Positions 1 through 9,140 are shown, counted from the first letter of the stretch. The stretch is 64,000 nt of DNA from Dactylococcopsis salina PCC 8305 (GCF_000317615.1 NC_019780.1:310001-374000); one strand, 5' to 3'. Notes: generated from the letters alone by a model not told the origin. A program made the numbers and translations.

Positions 1-160
1 CGTCTTTTCTTTTCTCGGACCGATTTTATGGGGCTGTTTAGTGGCTGATCTCGGCTGGAAAACGATCGCGACGAATTATGGGCGCATTATCCCCATCGTG
101 TTCACATTGGCTCAAATTCGCCTTCTCCGTGAAGAAGACGCTAACTGGGAATTAGCATGA
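1..160 (+). CDS. 3' end of an unrecognised membrane-protein gene (partial)
   Basis: An open frame enters from the left edge and stops at TGA 158-160. About 52 residues are visible: a hydrophobic stretch (GPILWGCLVADLGW), a second apolar run (IIPIVFTLAQ) and a charged tail ending in EEDANWELA, as expected for the last membrane segments of a small integral membrane protein. Its stop overlaps the start of the next gene in an ATGA tetranucleotide, so the two are probably translationally coupled. I do not recognise the family from this fragment. Confidence 0.6.
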   Translation, partial: VFSFLGPILWGCLVADLGWKTIATNYGRIIPIVFTLAQIRLLREEDANWELA

Positions 161-1464
161 GTGATTGGTCAGAAGCGAAGGAAAAATTATGGCGGTGGGG
201 ACAAGGGATGTTTCTGATTTTTCCTTTACTTCCCACTTGGGGATCATTGGGGTTATTTTTGATCGCCTGTGTTACCCTCAAACAACATGGAAAAGCAGTG
301 TTAAAACGTCCTTTAACTTGGGGATTAATCGGCTTAACCTGCTGGTTATTGCTAACAACATTTACCGCAGAATATCAGCAAGAAGCAGGATTAGGACTCG
401 CTAATTTTATTCCCTTTTTTATTGTCTTCTTAGGAATTAGTTTACTAATTGAAACCCCGCATCAGTTACGACGATTAGCAGAATTAGGAGTCATTACTGC
501 AATTCCTGTGGCAATTTTAGGACTCGGACAAGTAATTGGAAATTGGACAACTCCCGAAAGTTTACAACCGTTATTGGGTTGGATTTTAGCAGCAAATGGC
601 AACCCATCGGGACGATTAGCTTCGGTTTTTATGTATGCCAATATTGCGGCTGCTTATCTGTTAGTTACCTTTACTTTCGCTTGCGGTTTGTGGGTGGAAG
701 CCTATCGTCAACGTCGAGAAAAATTGTGGCGCTGGTTCAGTTTAAATGTCATTGTTTTAATCATCGCGTTGGCTTTGATTTTAACCAGTTCTCGCAATGC
801 TTGGGGAATCGCTTTCTTAGTTGGTATTAGTTTTATTATTTATCTAAAATGGCGTTGGTTACTGACTTTAATCGGAATAATGATTAGTGCGATTCTTGGC
901 GCAGCGTTCGCACCTTCTCCTTTTAATTTATGGTTACGCCAAATTGTACCGCGCTATTTTTGGGCGCGAATTAATGATCAAATGTACACCGATCGAGCAG
1001 TAGAAACCCTCCGTAGTACGCAATGGGAATTTACCTGGAATTTAATCCAAGAAAACCCTTTTTTCGGTTGGGGATTACGCAATTTTACGCCTCTTTATCA
1101 AGAAAAAATGGAAATCTGGTTAGGACATCCTCATAATTTATTCTTAATGTTAGCTGCAGAAATTGGCATTTTAGGAATGATTTTACTATTAATTTTAGTA
1201 GGGAGCGCGATCGTCCGTGCGAGTTTAATATTAAGCATTTGGTCTGCTCTTACTCCCACTCCCAAAGGGAAACAATGGCAACAAGATCAACTCATTTTTT
1301 TAACCCTTATCATTGCTTTTTGCGCGCTTACGCTTTTCAACTTCCTCGATGTCACCTTATTTGATTTAAGAATCAACCTTTTAGCTTGGTTATTGTTAGC
1401 CGCAATTAATGGGGTCGGTCATTATTACCGTCAATTAAAACTGGGACTAAAATTAATGGACTAA
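157..1464 (+). CDS. O-antigen ligase/polymerase family membrane protein
   Basis: This 435-residue protein is almost entirely hydrophobic, with roughly ten to twelve predicted membrane segments. In the last third it has a large loop containing NPFFGWGLRNF and GHPHNLFLMLAAEIGILG, the Wzy_C signature of O-antigen ligases, polymerases and the related cyanobacterial IctB proteins. The His in HPHN and the Arg residues of the periplasmic loop are those usually implicated in glycan transfer. Members act in the inner membrane on undecaprenyl-linked glycans; IctB itself is not a proven bicarbonate transporter. The ATG overlaps the upstream stop (ATGA), and the 3' end overlaps the convergent response-regulator gene by 12 bases. 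The substrate cannot be told from sequence. Confidence 0.75.
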   Translation: MSDWSEAKEKLWRWGQGMFLIFPLLPTWGSLGLFLIACVTLKQHGKAVLKRPLTWGLIGLTCWLLLTTFTAEYQQEAGLGLANFIPFFIVFLGISLLIETPHQLRRLAELGVITAIPVAILGLGQVIGNWTTPESLQPLLGWILAANGNPSGRLASVFMYANIAAAYLLVTFTFACGLWVEAYRQRREKLWRWFSLNVIVLIIALALILTSSRNAWGIAFLVGISFIIYLKWRWLLTLIGIMISAILGAAFAPSPFNLWLRQIVPRYFWARINDQMYTDRAVETLRSTQWEFTWNLIQENPFFGWGLRNFTPLYQEKMEIWLGHPHNLFLMLAAEIGILGMILLLILVGSAIVRASLILSIWSALTPTPKGKQWQQDQLIFLTLIIAFCALTLFNFLDVTLFDLRINLLAWLLLAAINGVGHYYRQLKLGLKLMD

Positions 1465-2112
1465 ATGATTTTGAATCGCCCATCGTGCCAATTCTGTGCG
1501 ATTATGAAGGCGCGTTTTATTCAACATATTGGAAACATGAGATTCAACGGTACGCTGACTGACGTTGAGTTTTTCCGCAATTTCTCGATTCGCTAATCCT
1601 TCCGACACAAATTGCACCACTTTTGTTTCTGTACGAGTGAGAGTAACATTATTAGGAACGTGAATTTTTGCCCCTTCTTCTAAGTCAACGTTGCTTTCAT
1701 ATCTTTCTTGAAAACGGTTAACTTGTTTCAGAGAAGACTCCACTTGCGCCACTAATTCTTCTGGTTCAAATGGCTTCACTAAATACACATCCGCACCTTT
1801 GGTTAATCCCTTAACGCGATCGGTGGTTTGTCCTTTTGCAGATAAAAAGATCACAGGAATCCAACTGATGCGACTATCCTCTCTGATTCGTTCTACCATC
1901 TCATAACCATCTATATCTGGCATCATAATGTCACAGATAATCAGATCAGGAATATATTTTTCTAGGATGTCCAGCACTTCTTGACCATTATCCGCACTTT
2001 TGACTTCATACCCCTGAAACTCCAGATAGTCTTGGATTAATAGGATTAAATTCGGATCGTCATCAACTAACAGTAATTGCCTTGGTTTTTGATCCCTGTT
2101 TTTGTCTTGCAT
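1453..2112 (-). CDS. NarL/FixJ-family response regulator (Rre1/Ycf29-like)
   Basis: A 219-residue two-domain transcription regulator. The N-terminal receiver (about 12-130) has the acidic pocket DDD at 17-19, the phospho-acceptor Asp61 in CDIMMPDIDGY and the conserved Lys113 in KPF. The C-terminal LuxR-type helix-turn-helix (about 155-215) contains GLANREIAEKLNVSQRTVESHVSNML. This receiver plus GerE/LuxR architecture, with the KPFEPEEL receiver end, is that of cyanobacterial Rre1 and plastid Ycf29, which work with Hik2-type kinases in stress responses; orthology is my inference. No kinase gene is adjacent. It is convergent with, and overlaps by 12 bases, the O-antigen-ligase-like gene. Confidence 0.85.
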   Translation of the reverse strand: MQDKNRDQKPRQLLLVDDDPNLILLIQDYLEFQGYEVKSADNGQEVLDILEKYIPDLIICDIMMPDIDGYEMVERIREDSRISWIPVIFLSAKGQTTDRVKGLTKGADVYLVKPFEPEELVAQVESSLKQVNRFQERYESNVDLEEGAKIHVPNNVTLTRTETKVVQFVSEGLANREIAEKLNVSQRTVESHVSNMLNKTRLHNRTELARWAIQNHLVH

Positions 2113-2158
2113 ATTTTGAGTAAAAAATTACATACTTAGGTATTTTACCGTAATTTTT

Positions 2159-2572
2159 TCAAGAATCATCATTTTGTGATGTAATGTTTAGCTCAGAGTG
2201 AGGAAGGTCATGGCGTAACAACAGATAGTCCGTCACGATTTGATTGTTGAGTAAATGTTCTTGAATAATTCGCTCGATCGCGATCGGTGTTACCTTCTGA
2301 TACCACACCCCTTCGGGATAAATCAACAAAATCGGTCCACCCTCACAAACTCGCAAACAATTCGCCTTCGTCCGAAACACAAAACAAGGCGGATCAGCAC
2401 TGGGTTGATCTAATCCTAGCTCTTTCAGTCGCCGTTTCAAATAATTCCAAGACTCTAACCCTTCCTCATGGGAACAACATTTGGGTTTCGTCTGATCCGC
2501 ACACAAAAAAATGTGTCGTTGAATTTTCTGTAATCCTAGTTTTTCAAGGTTTGTTATTGCTTCTTGGTTCAT
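2159..2572 (-). CDS. Thioredoxin-like [2Fe-2S] ferredoxin
   Basis: With the start at MNQEAITNLEKLGLQ the product is 137 residues; the frame stays open 11 codons further upstream, to an ATG at 2605. Four cysteines in two groups, FLCADQTKPKCC and CFVFRTKANCLRVCEGGP, followed by PEGVWYQKVTPIAIERIIQEHL, match the thioredoxin-fold [2Fe-2S] ferredoxin family common in cyanobacteria (related to NuoE/HoxE-type domains). It probably acts as a soluble electron carrier; the partner is unknown. I prefer the downstream Met because it begins the conserved domain. Its start codon and leader are duplicated 780 bases upstream (see repeats), with a toxin-antitoxin pair between the copies, so its native promoter is probably the distal copy. 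Confidence 0.8.
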   Translation of the reverse strand: MNQEAITNLEKLGLQKIQRHIFLCADQTKPKCCSHEEGLESWNYLKRRLKELGLDQPSADPPCFVFRTKANCLRVCEGGPILLIYPEGVWYQKVTPIAIERIIQEHLLNNQIVTDYLLLRHDLPHSELNITSQNDDS

Positions 2573-2625
2573 TGCATCATTAATTATTAATAATTGACTT
2601 AGCAATCTTGGAATTGCTGTTCAAA
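2564..2625. repeat. 62-bp direct repeat, proximal copy (ferredoxin start and leader)
   Basis: This segment holds the ferredoxin start codon (complement of CAT 2570-2572) and the AT-rich leader upstream of it. The same 62 bases recur at 3344-3405 with only three mismatches. The two copies bracket the PIN toxin/antitoxin pair exactly, as after an insertion or recombination event that duplicated the target. Confidence 0.85.
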
Positions 2626-2629
2626 TTGT

Positions 2630-2827
2630 TCAGGGTTTATTTTGTTGCTTTCTTTGTCTAACAAATTCTTTAAATTCCTCTAAAGTCGGTTCGTCTAATT
2701 GATATTTTTCAGTGGTATAATCTCCATAACCTACTTCAAATTGTTGAAGAAAACGTAACGTACCTACAACACCTAATGAGTTAATTAAGGCTTGATAACC
2801 TTGTTGTCTAATTTCAGTTAGCTTCAT
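2630..2827 (-). CDS. Putative antitoxin partnered with PIN-domain protein
   Basis: A 65-residue charged protein beginning MKLTEIRQQGYQALINSLG and ending in a basic tail (RQRKQQNKP). It overlaps the end of the PIN-domain gene by 14 bases and is transcribed after it. Size, charge and tight overlap fit a type II antitoxin; small proteins of this form often accompany PIN proteins in cyanobacteria. I cannot identify a classical DNA-binding fold (AbrB, RHH or HTH), so the assignment rests mainly on context. The toxin-first order is less usual for VapBC-type pairs. Confidence 0.55.
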   Translation of the reverse strand: MKLTEIRQQGYQALINSLGVVGTLRFLQQFEVGYGDYTTEKYQLDEPTLEEFKEFVRQRKQQNKP

Positions 2828-3299
2828 CGGTTTCCTCCTGTAAGATATTCATTAACCAAATGACGGGATTTTCGACTTTTATAGTGATAAAATTGGGAAA
2901 TTTTTTCGCTTTTTTTAACAATCTGTCATCAGTGGTTAAAAAGACATCAAGATGATAGATTTGACTAAAGGCTAAATGGAAAGCATCATTTAGTTTAAAT
3001 CCTTGTTCAATTAAATTACTTGCTAGAGTTTCTATTCTATCATTAGTATCTAGATAACGAGTAGCAATGGATAAAATTGTTTTAAGTTGTTCTTTTTTAA
3101 AGGAATCTGAATTTCTGGAAATTTCAAATTCAATTGAATCACTATTTACTAATGTCCATTTTTGTTGTTGACATTGTTCTAGAATAAAAATCATAGCTTC
3201 TGCTTCTAATTTTATTCTGGGTTGTTGTAAGTCATCAAGGGGACGATTTAGACAACAAATATCAGCATAAATTAAGTAGGGCTTGCTAAAAAAGTCCAT
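2814..3299 (-). CDS. PIN-domain protein (VapC-like putative ribonuclease toxin)
   Basis: A 161-residue protein with the acidic residues of a PIN nuclease: Asp13 in YADICCLNRPLDD, Asp105 in KLNDAFHLAFS, and Asp124/Asp125 in FLTTDDRLLKKAKK. The DxCCLNRPxDD opening is typical of a PIN subgroup widespread in cyanobacteria. PIN toxins cleave RNA with bound Mg2+ or Mn2+ and are held in check by an antitoxin, here probably the overlapping downstream gene. The pair occupies the space between two copies of the ferredoxin leader, which points to recent acquisition. Confidence 0.8.
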   Translation of the reverse strand: MDFFSKPYLIYADICCLNRPLDDLQQPRIKLEAEAMIFILEQCQQQKWTLVNSDSIEFEISRNSDSFKKEQLKTILSIATRYLDTNDRIETLASNLIEQGFKLNDAFHLAFSQIYHLDVFLTTDDRLLKKAKKFPNFITIKVENPVIWLMNILQEETDEAN

Positions 3300-3343
3300 T
3301 GGTTGGTTTAGTTACATCTTGTAGGGGTTGCCTTGCCCACTTT

Positions 3344-3405
3344 TTGGTTCATTGCATCATTAATCATTAATAATTGACTTAGCAATCTTGGAGTTGTTGT
3401 TCAAA
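3344..3405. repeat. 62-bp direct repeat, distal copy
   Basis: Nearly identical to 2564-2625 (differences at three positions). It carries a silent second copy of the ferredoxin start codon and leader, now separated from the gene by the toxin-antitoxin pair. Confidence 0.85.
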
Positions 3406-3422
3406 AGTAGATGTTACATCTT

Positions 3423-3447
3423 GTAGGGTTTGCCTTGCAAACCCTAC
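3423..3447. repeat. Perfect hairpin, 11-bp arms with CTT loop
   Basis: GTAGGGTTTGC-CTT-GCAAACCCTAC is a perfect inverted repeat. A half copy of the same unit, preceded by the same GTTACATCTT, lies at 3311-3332, so this is a small dispersed repeat. No T-tract follows on the plus strand, so it is not a convincing terminator for either side. Confidence 0.75.
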
Positions 3448-3512
3448 GCAAATCAAGGAAGACTTATCACTACTAGAAAACAAAGGTACGGAAACCCACA
3501 CTCGTTTCTGAG

Positions 3513-3541
3513 TTGCCAAGCGATAGTAAATTCGGCTAAAT
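3513..3541 (+). promoter_or_regulatory. Putative sigma-70-type promoter of groESL
   Basis: TTGCCA at 3513-3518 and CTAAAT at 3536-3541 are separated by 17 bases, a good spacing for a housekeeping promoter. The expected start point would fall inside the CIRCE operator that begins at 3541, so HrcA bound there would block initiation. The hexamers are imperfect and the call is by eye. Confidence 0.5.
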
Positions 3542-3567
3542 TAGCACTCAGAACAAGAGAGTGCTAA
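3541..3567 (+). promoter_or_regulatory. CIRCE operator (HrcA binding site)
   Basis: TTAGCACTC-N9-GAGTGCTAA, a perfect match to the consensus CIRCE inverted repeat, begins 46 bases upstream of the groES ATG. CIRCE is bound by the repressor HrcA, which is released upon heat stress. This shows directly that the groESL operon is under HrcA control in this organism. Confidence 0.97.
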
Positions 3568-3586
3568 AAAAAGAGGAAATTAACTT

Positions 3587-3898
3587 ATGGCAACTGTATC
3601 CCTTAGTGTTTCTACCGTCAAACCCCTTGCCGATCGAATCTTCGTCAAGATCAGTCCCCAAGAAGAAAAAACCGCTGGCGGGATTCTGCTTCCCGACACC
3701 GCCAAAGAGAAACCCCAAGTTGGGGAAGTGGTACAAGTGGGACCTGGCAAACGCAACGATGACGGTAGCCGTACCGAACCCGAAGTGAAAGTGGGAGACA
3801 GAGTTCTCTACTCCAAATACGCGGGAACCGATATCAAACTCAGTAACGAAGACTACGTTCTCCTTTCTGAAAAAGACATCCTCGCAATTGTCAACTAA
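3587..3898 (+). CDS. groES: Co-chaperonin GroES (Cpn10)
   Basis: The 103-residue product has the GroES fold signatures: [12 protein letters not shown] near the N-terminus, the mobile loop [18 protein letters not shown] that contacts Gro[12 protein letters not shown], and [15 protein letters not shown]. The heptameric cap closes the GroEL folding chamber using ATP-driven cycling. The length is normal for cyanobacteria. The AGAGG ahead of the ATG at 3587 supports this start. It is the first gene of the CIRCE-controlled operon, with groEL 36 bases downstream. Confidence 0.97.
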   Translation: MATVSLSVSTVKPLADRIFVKISPQEEKTAGGILLPDTAKEKPQVGEVVQVGPGKRNDDGSRTEPEVKVGDRVLYSKYAGTDIKLSNEDYVLLSEKDILAIVN

Positions 3899-3934
3899 AT
3901 TAATCAACACCTATTAAGGAGAAGATAAACTACT

Positions 3935-5557
3935 ATGGCTAAATCAATCATTTACAACGATAAAGCCCGTCGCGCTTTGGAACGCGGAATTGATGTTCTT
4001 GCTGAATCTGTCGCGGTAACATTAGGACCGAAAGGACGCAATGTCGTATTAGAGAAAAAGTTTGGCGCACCTCAAATTATTAACGATGGTGTCACCATTG
4101 CCAAAGAAATCGAACTGGATGATCACATCGAAAATACTGGCGTTGCGCTGATTCGTCAGGCGGCTTCTAAAACTAACGATGCGGCTGGTGACGGAACCAC
4201 GACCTCGATCATCTTAGCTCATGCTTTAGTGAAAGAAGGCTTAAGAAACGTCGCTGCTGGTGCGAATGCGATCGCGCTCAAACGCGGTATTGACAAAGCC
4301 GTAGAATTTTTAGTCGGAAAAATCAAAGAACACGCCACTGAAATCAACGATCCGAAAGCGATCGCGCAAGTGGGAACAATCTCTGCTGGTAATGATCCAG
4401 AAGTGGGCGACATGATCGCCAAAGCAATGGACAAAGTGGGTAAAGAAGGGGTCATTTCCTTAGAAGAAGGAAAATCCATGACCACCGAATTAGAAATCAC
4501 GGAAGGGATGCGCTTTGATAAAGGCTATATTTCCCCCTATTTCGCCACCGATACCGAGCGGATGGAAGCGGTATTAGATGATCCTTACATCCTTCTCACC
4601 GATAAGAAAATTACGGTTGTCCAAGACATTGTTCCCATCTTAGAACAAGTTTCTCGCTCTGGTAAGCCGTTATTAATTATTGCTGAAGATATCGAAAAAG
4701 AAGCACTGGCGACGCTGGTTGTTAACCGTCTCCGTGGCGTGTTAAATGTCGCTGCAGTGAAAGCCCCTGGTTTCGGCGATCGTCGTAAGCAAATGTTGGA
4801 AGACTTAGCGGTGTTAACGGGTGGTCGCGTGATCACGGAAGATGCGGGCTTAAAATTAGAAAGCGCTGGTCAAGATATGCTGGGAACGGCTCGTCGGATT
4901 ACCATTACTAAAGACAGCACCACGGTTGTTGCGGAAGGAAACGATGAAGCGGTAAAAACCCGTTGCGATCAAATCCGCCGTCAAATCGAAGAAACGGAAT
5001 CCAGCTACGATAAAGAGAAGTTACAAGAGCGTCTTGGTAAACTCTCTGGTGGTGTGGCGGTGATTAAAGTCGGTGCTGCCACTGAAACCGAAATGAAAGA
5101 TCGGAAACTGCGCTTAGAAGACGCGATTAACGCCACGAAAGCAGCAGTGGAAGAAGGTATTGTTCCTGGTGGGGGGACAACCTTGGCTCATTTAGCCCCA
5201 GAATTAGAAAAATGGGCGCAAGAGAATCTCGCGGGAGAAGCGTTCACCGGCGCAACGATCGTGATGCGCTCTCTCACTGCTCCCCTGAAACGAATTGCAG
5301 AAAACGCAGGGGCAAATGGGGCTGTGATCGCGGAACGAGTGAAAGAGAAAGAGTTTAATGTGGGTTACAATGCTGCGGATGATACGTTTACGAACTTATT
5401 AGAAGCTGGTATTGTTGATCCTGCGAAAGTTACTCGCTCTGCGTTGCAAAATGCCGCTTCGATCGCATCAATGGTGTTAACCACTGAGTGTATTGTTGCT
5501 GATCAGCAAGAAAATAAAGACAAAGCTGGCGCTGGTGCTGATGATTTTGATTACTAA
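3935..5557 (+). CDS. groEL: Chaperonin GroEL (GroEL1 type, in operon with groES)
   Basis: A 540-residue chaperonin with the ATP-site motif AAGDGTTT, the N-terminal [17 protein letters not shown] and the C-terminal equatorial [14 protein letters not shown]. It forms the double-ring folding machine with GroES. The C-terminal tail ends in ADDFDY instead of the GGM-rich tail of many bacteria; cyanobacterial GroEL1, encoded next to groES, often has such a tail while a stand-alone GroEL2 exists elsewhere. AAGGAG lies upstream of the ATG at 3935. A strong intrinsic terminator follows. Confidence 0.97.
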   Translation: MAKSIIYNDKARRALERGIDVLAESVAVTLGPKGRNVVLEKKFGAPQIINDGVTIAKEIELDDHIENTGVALIRQAASKTNDAAGDGTTTSIILAHALVKEGLRNVAAGANAIALKRGIDKAVEFLVGKIKEHATEINDPKAIAQVGTISAGNDPEVGDMIAKAMDKVGKEGVISLEEGKSMTTELEITEGMRFDKGYISPYFATDTERMEAVLDDPYILLTDKKITVVQDIVPILEQVSRSGKPLLIIAEDIEKEALATLVVNRLRGVLNVAAVKAPGFGDRRKQMLEDLAVLTGGRVITEDAGLKLESAGQDMLGTARRITITKDSTTVVAEGNDEAVKTRCDQIRRQIEETESSYDKEKLQERLGKLSGGVAVIKVGAATETEMKDRKLRLEDAINATKAAVEEGIVPGGGTTLAHLAPELEKWAQENLAGEAFTGATIVMRSLTAPLKRIAENAGANGAVIAERVKEKEFNVGYNAADDTFTNLLEAGIVDPAKVTRSALQNAASIASMVLTTECIVADQQENKDKAGAGADDFDY

Positions 5558-5585
5558 TCTCTAGCGCGATCGATAATTAATTAAA

Positions 5586-5617
5586 GTGGGGTGGGGCAAA
5601 GCTCTACCCCGCTTTTT
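5586..5617 (+). terminator. Intrinsic terminator of groESL
   Basis: A 12-bp stem (5586-5597 with 5601-5612, including G-U pairs), AAA loop, and five T residues at 5613-5617 lie 28 bases after the groEL stop. This is the expected end of the operon transcript. Confidence 0.85.
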
Positions 5618-5644
5618 AGATATTTAAAGCGCGATCGGGAAGTG

Positions 5645-6640
5645 TTAATCAAATTTCGCGCCTTCGAGTTGGCAATGGTTGAGATTGGTTTGGCTTAAGT
5701 TTGCTTCCTGTAAGTTTGCTCCTTGTAAGTTAGCGCCACTGAGATTGGCTAAAGCGAGACTCGATCGATGGAAGTCAGTATTTTTAAAATTAGCATTACT
5801 CAAATAAGCGCCAGATAAATCCGCACCGCTCAATTTTGCCCCTTGTAAATTAGCCTCTGAGAGGTCAATATCAGTTAAATCCGCACCGCGTAAGTTTACT
5901 CGTGACCAGTTTACCCCATTTAAGTCTAATCCTCGCAGGGTTGTTCCTCGTAAGTTTGCACCTGCGAAATCTAGTTTCGGATTGAGAGCGGCGATTTCGC
6001 AAAGTTCGAGAAAGTGATCATTGTTGAAGGTTTTGATCTGTTCGATCGTTTTCAGTAAGGAAGATATTTGTTTCTCTGAGGGTTGAGGTGTATTTTCTGA
6101 AGTTGAGGGGGAATTTACCTTGAGAGAAATGAGGGGAGAGGAAAGCTGGGTTTCCCGTAAAAAGAGAGCAATTTTACGATGAAGAATCGCTTGTTGATTG
6201 GGATGAATATCATGTCGCCATAGCCCCTCGATTTCTGTAATTTGGAGATCAGATTTTTCTACCGTTAAAGTCGCTTCGATCGACCAATTTTCTGAGCTTG
6301 TGGCGATTTTTCCCAATTCAATGTTTTCTAAAGCGTTTGTTTTTAGGATATCAATCCCTGCAGGTAAGGCAATTTTCCAACTGGGAGCGTCAACGGTGGG
6401 AGATTTTTCGATCGGTAACTGATGGTTAATTTGTTCTGAAAATTCGGTAAAACGTGCTTCTTGAAGTTGAAGTTGGAGGGTACTTCCCGTTAAACCAAAT
6501 TTAACGTTTCCTTGAGCCAGAGAAAAGTCTGCTGAGGAAAATTGGATTCCGAGGGCGAGGTTAATTTCTTGCTCGGAGAGGGGAGTTGTAATTAGGCTAA
6601 GAGTAACGAGAGGGTGAGTTTGGCTTACGGTTTCTGTCAT
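5645..6640 (-). CDS. Pentapeptide-repeat protein
   Basis: A 331-residue protein. Residues 1-215 form a unique region without recognised motifs. From about residue 224 to the end there is an uninterrupted run of A(D/N)LxX pentapeptides (FAGANLRGTTLRGLDLNG, ADLTDIDLSEANLQGAKLSG, ANLQGANLQEANLSQTNL) that would fold as a right-handed quadrilateral beta-helix. Such proteins are numerous in cyanobacteria and mostly of unknown role. No signal peptide or membrane segment is seen. It is convergent with groEL. Confidence 0.85.
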   Translation of the reverse strand: MTETVSQTHPLVTLSLITTPLSEQEINLALGIQFSSADFSLAQGNVKFGLTGSTLQLQLQEARFTEFSEQINHQLPIEKSPTVDAPSWKIALPAGIDILKTNALENIELGKIATSSENWSIEATLTVEKSDLQITEIEGLWRHDIHPNQQAILHRKIALFLRETQLSSPLISLKVNSPSTSENTPQPSEKQISSLLKTIEQIKTFNNDHFLELCEIAALNPKLDFAGANLRGTTLRGLDLNGVNWSRVNLRGADLTDIDLSEANLQGAKLSGADLSGAYLSNANFKNTDFHRSSLALANLSGANLQGANLQEANLSQTNLNHCQLEGAKFD

Positions 6641-6685
6641 CTTATCATTGCTTGAGCGAGATTCAGATAATTGCTTATAATTGGC

Positions 6686-6716
6686 GTTGGGTTTCGCTTC
6701 GCTCCACCCAACCTAC
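6686..6716. repeat. Dispersed GTTGGGTTTCG palindrome (family 1)
   Basis: Core GTTGGGTTTCGCTTCG...CCACCCAACCTAC between the pentapeptide gene and fabG. It is one of 12 copies in the window. Flanks (TAATTGCTTATAATTGG on one side, ATCATTGA on the other) match the longer copies at 54969 and 59806, so this is a full-length decayed element. Confidence 0.85.
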
Positions 6717-6732
6717 GTTTGATCATTGAATT

Positions 6733-7500
<768 letters not shown>

Positions 7501-7625
7501 TTATCCTATAAAGTAATTTCTTCCTAATTGTTAATGGTTAATTGTGAATTGTCAATTCTCATCGCGCTGAAAATCCGATACAATCAAAACAAATTTTTAA
7601 CTTCTCATCAGTGGTGTGTTTTTTT

Positions 7626-7631
7626 AGGAGG
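7626..7631 (+). promoter_or_regulatory. Shine-Dalgarno AGGAGG deciding the murA start
   Basis: A consensus AGGAGG is followed eight bases later by ATT at 7640, in frame with MurA. The frame is closed by TAG at 7625-7627, and no ATG, GTG or TTG lies between that stop and the essential Lys-Asn pair, so initiation must use a non-standard codon, with ATT ideally placed. Confidence 0.75.
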
Positions 7632-7639
7632 ATAGGCCA

Positions 7640-8971
7640 ATTAATTTACCAACCGATACCCCAACCCCTTCTGTCCTAAAAGTTTGGGGAGAAACGAAGC
7701 TAGAAGGACAGGCTCGCATTAGTGGTGCGAAAAATTCTGCTTTGGCAATTATGGCAGGAACAATCCTTTGTGCCGATGAATGCCGTTTACGCAATATTCC
7801 CTCTTTAGTTGATATTAACCACATGGGCGATGTTTTAGCCAGTGTGGGGCTAAAATTACATCGTGAGGGAGATGTTTTAGAGATTAACGCCCAAGAGATT
7901 ACTACGTCTAAACCTCCCTATGAGTTGGTGTCTCGTCTGCGGGCAAGTTTTTTTGTCATTGGCCCGTTGTTGGCTCGTTTGGGGATGGCGCGAGTGCCAT
8001 TACCAGGCGGTTGCGCGATCGGTGCGCGTCCTGTTGACCTTCATGTGCGCGGTTTAGTTGCTATGGGGGCAAAGGTTCGCATTGAACACGGAATTGTTCA
8101 TGCTGATGTGCCTGGTGTCAACAATCGCTTACAAGGGGCGGAGATTTATCTGGATTATCCCAGTGTTGGCGCAACGGAAACGATTTTAATGGCGGCTACT
8201 TTAGCCGAAGGAGAAACTCGCATCGAAAATGCGGCTCGCGAACCAGAAGTGGTGGATCTAGCGAATTTCTGTGTTGCCATGGGCGCGAAAATTCAGGGGG
8301 CGGGAACAAATACAATCACGATTTCTGGTGTTCCCAGTTTGCACAGTGTTGATTATCCGATCATTCCCGATCGCATTGAAGCGGGAACGTTTTTAGTTGC
8401 TGGTGCCATTACAAATTCTGAGATTTCGATCTCTCCTGTGATTCCAGAGCATTTAATTCCAGTGCTGGCAAAATTGCGAAGTATGGGCTTAAAAATTGTG
8501 ACGGAAGCACCGAATTGTTTGCGTGTGATTCCGAGTTCTCTTCAGGGGACTGATATCGAAACTTTACCTTATCCTGGGTTTCCGACGGATATGCAGGCGC
8601 AATTAATGGCCTTATTGTCGCTGAGTGCGGGAGATAGTGTGATTACGGAAACGGTGTTTGAGAATCGCCTACGCCATGTGGCAGAGTTGAAACGGATGGG
8701 CGCTGATATGCGTTTGAAGGGTCAACAGGCGATTATTCGCGGTGTTCATCAGTTGACAGGTGCGCCCGTAATGGCGACCGATTTACGTGCCTCTGCTGCA
8801 CTCGTGGTGGCGGGTTTGGCAGCAAAAGGCATCACGACTGTTCAAGGGTTACATCACCTCGATCGAGGCTATGATAATCTCGAAGGAAAGTTACGGCAAC
8901 TGGGAGCAAAATTACAACGAGTACCAGCAGAAGAAACTGATCTTCTAGTTGAGCAACCGATCAAAGTTTAA
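7640..8971 (+). CDS. murA: UDP-N-acetylglucosamine 1-carboxyvinyltransferase, ATT start
   Basis: MurA transfers enolpyruvate from PEP to UDP-GlcNAc, the first committed step of peptidoglycan synthesis. Read from ATT 7640 the protein is 443 residues, close to the usual length. It contains [20 protein letters not shown], with the catalytic Lys31-Asn32 (Lys22-Asn23 of E. coli), and [14 protein letters not shown] with the PEP-binding Cys125. The first conventional start, TTG at 7742, lies after the Lys-Asn pair and would remove the first beta-strand and essential residues, so I reject it. The AGGAGG eight bases before ATT supports the unusual start. The gene is divergent from fabG. Confidence 0.93.
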   Translation: MNLPTDTPTPSVLKVWGETKLEGQARISGAKNSALAIMAGTILCADECRLRNIPSLVDINHMGDVLASVGLKLHREGDVLEINAQEITTSKPPYELVSRLRASFFVIGPLLARLGMARVPLPGGCAIGARPVDLHVRGLVAMGAKVRIEHGIVHADVPGVNNRLQGAEIYLDYPSVGATETILMAATLAEGETRIENAAREPEVVDLANFCVAMGAKIQGAGTNTITISGVPSLHSVDYPIIPDRIEAGTFLVAGAITNSEISISPVIPEHLIPVLAKLRSMGLKIVTEAPNCLRVIPSSLQGTDIETLPYPGFPTDMQAQLMALLSLSAGDSVITETVFENRLRHVAELKRMGADMRLKGQQAIIRGVHQLTGAPVMATDLRASAALVVAGLAAKGITTVQGLHHLDRGYDNLEGKLRQLGAKLQRVPAEETDLLVEQPIKV

Positions 8972-8982
8972 TCCAATTTATA

Positions 8983-9014
8983 GTAGGTTGGGTGGAGGGA
9001 AACGAAACCCAACA
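8983..9014. repeat. Dispersed palindrome family 1, copy downstream of murA
   Basis: GTAGGTTGGGTGGAGG...ACGAAACCCAAC followed by ATCAATCAGTGACCAGT. A truncated second copy with the same right flank follows at 9145-9179. Confidence 0.85.
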
Positions 9015-9105
9015 TCAATCAGTGACCAGTTAAGCAGTTACCAGTTACCAGTATTTCTCAAACTTAATTAGTAACAGTAAATGCTCGATCACTTATTAAT
9101 TTACT

Positions 9106-9140
9106 GATTACTGATCACTGATCACTGGTCACTGATCACT
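9106..9140. repeat. Heptanucleotide tandem repeat (GATCACT)5
   Basis: Five head-to-tail heptamers (GATTACT, GATCACT, GATCACT, GGTCACT, GATCACT). Heptamer short tandemly repeated repetitive sequences are a known feature of cyanobacterial genomes. Confidence 0.85.

Noticed and set aside
7549-7584. TTGTCA and TACAAT as a murA promoter
   Set aside because: The 24-base spacing is too long; only the -10-like hexamer is plausible.
7742-8971. TTG 7742 as the murA start
   Set aside because: It would remove the catalytic Lys-Asn and the first strand of the domain, which are encoded in frame just upstream.
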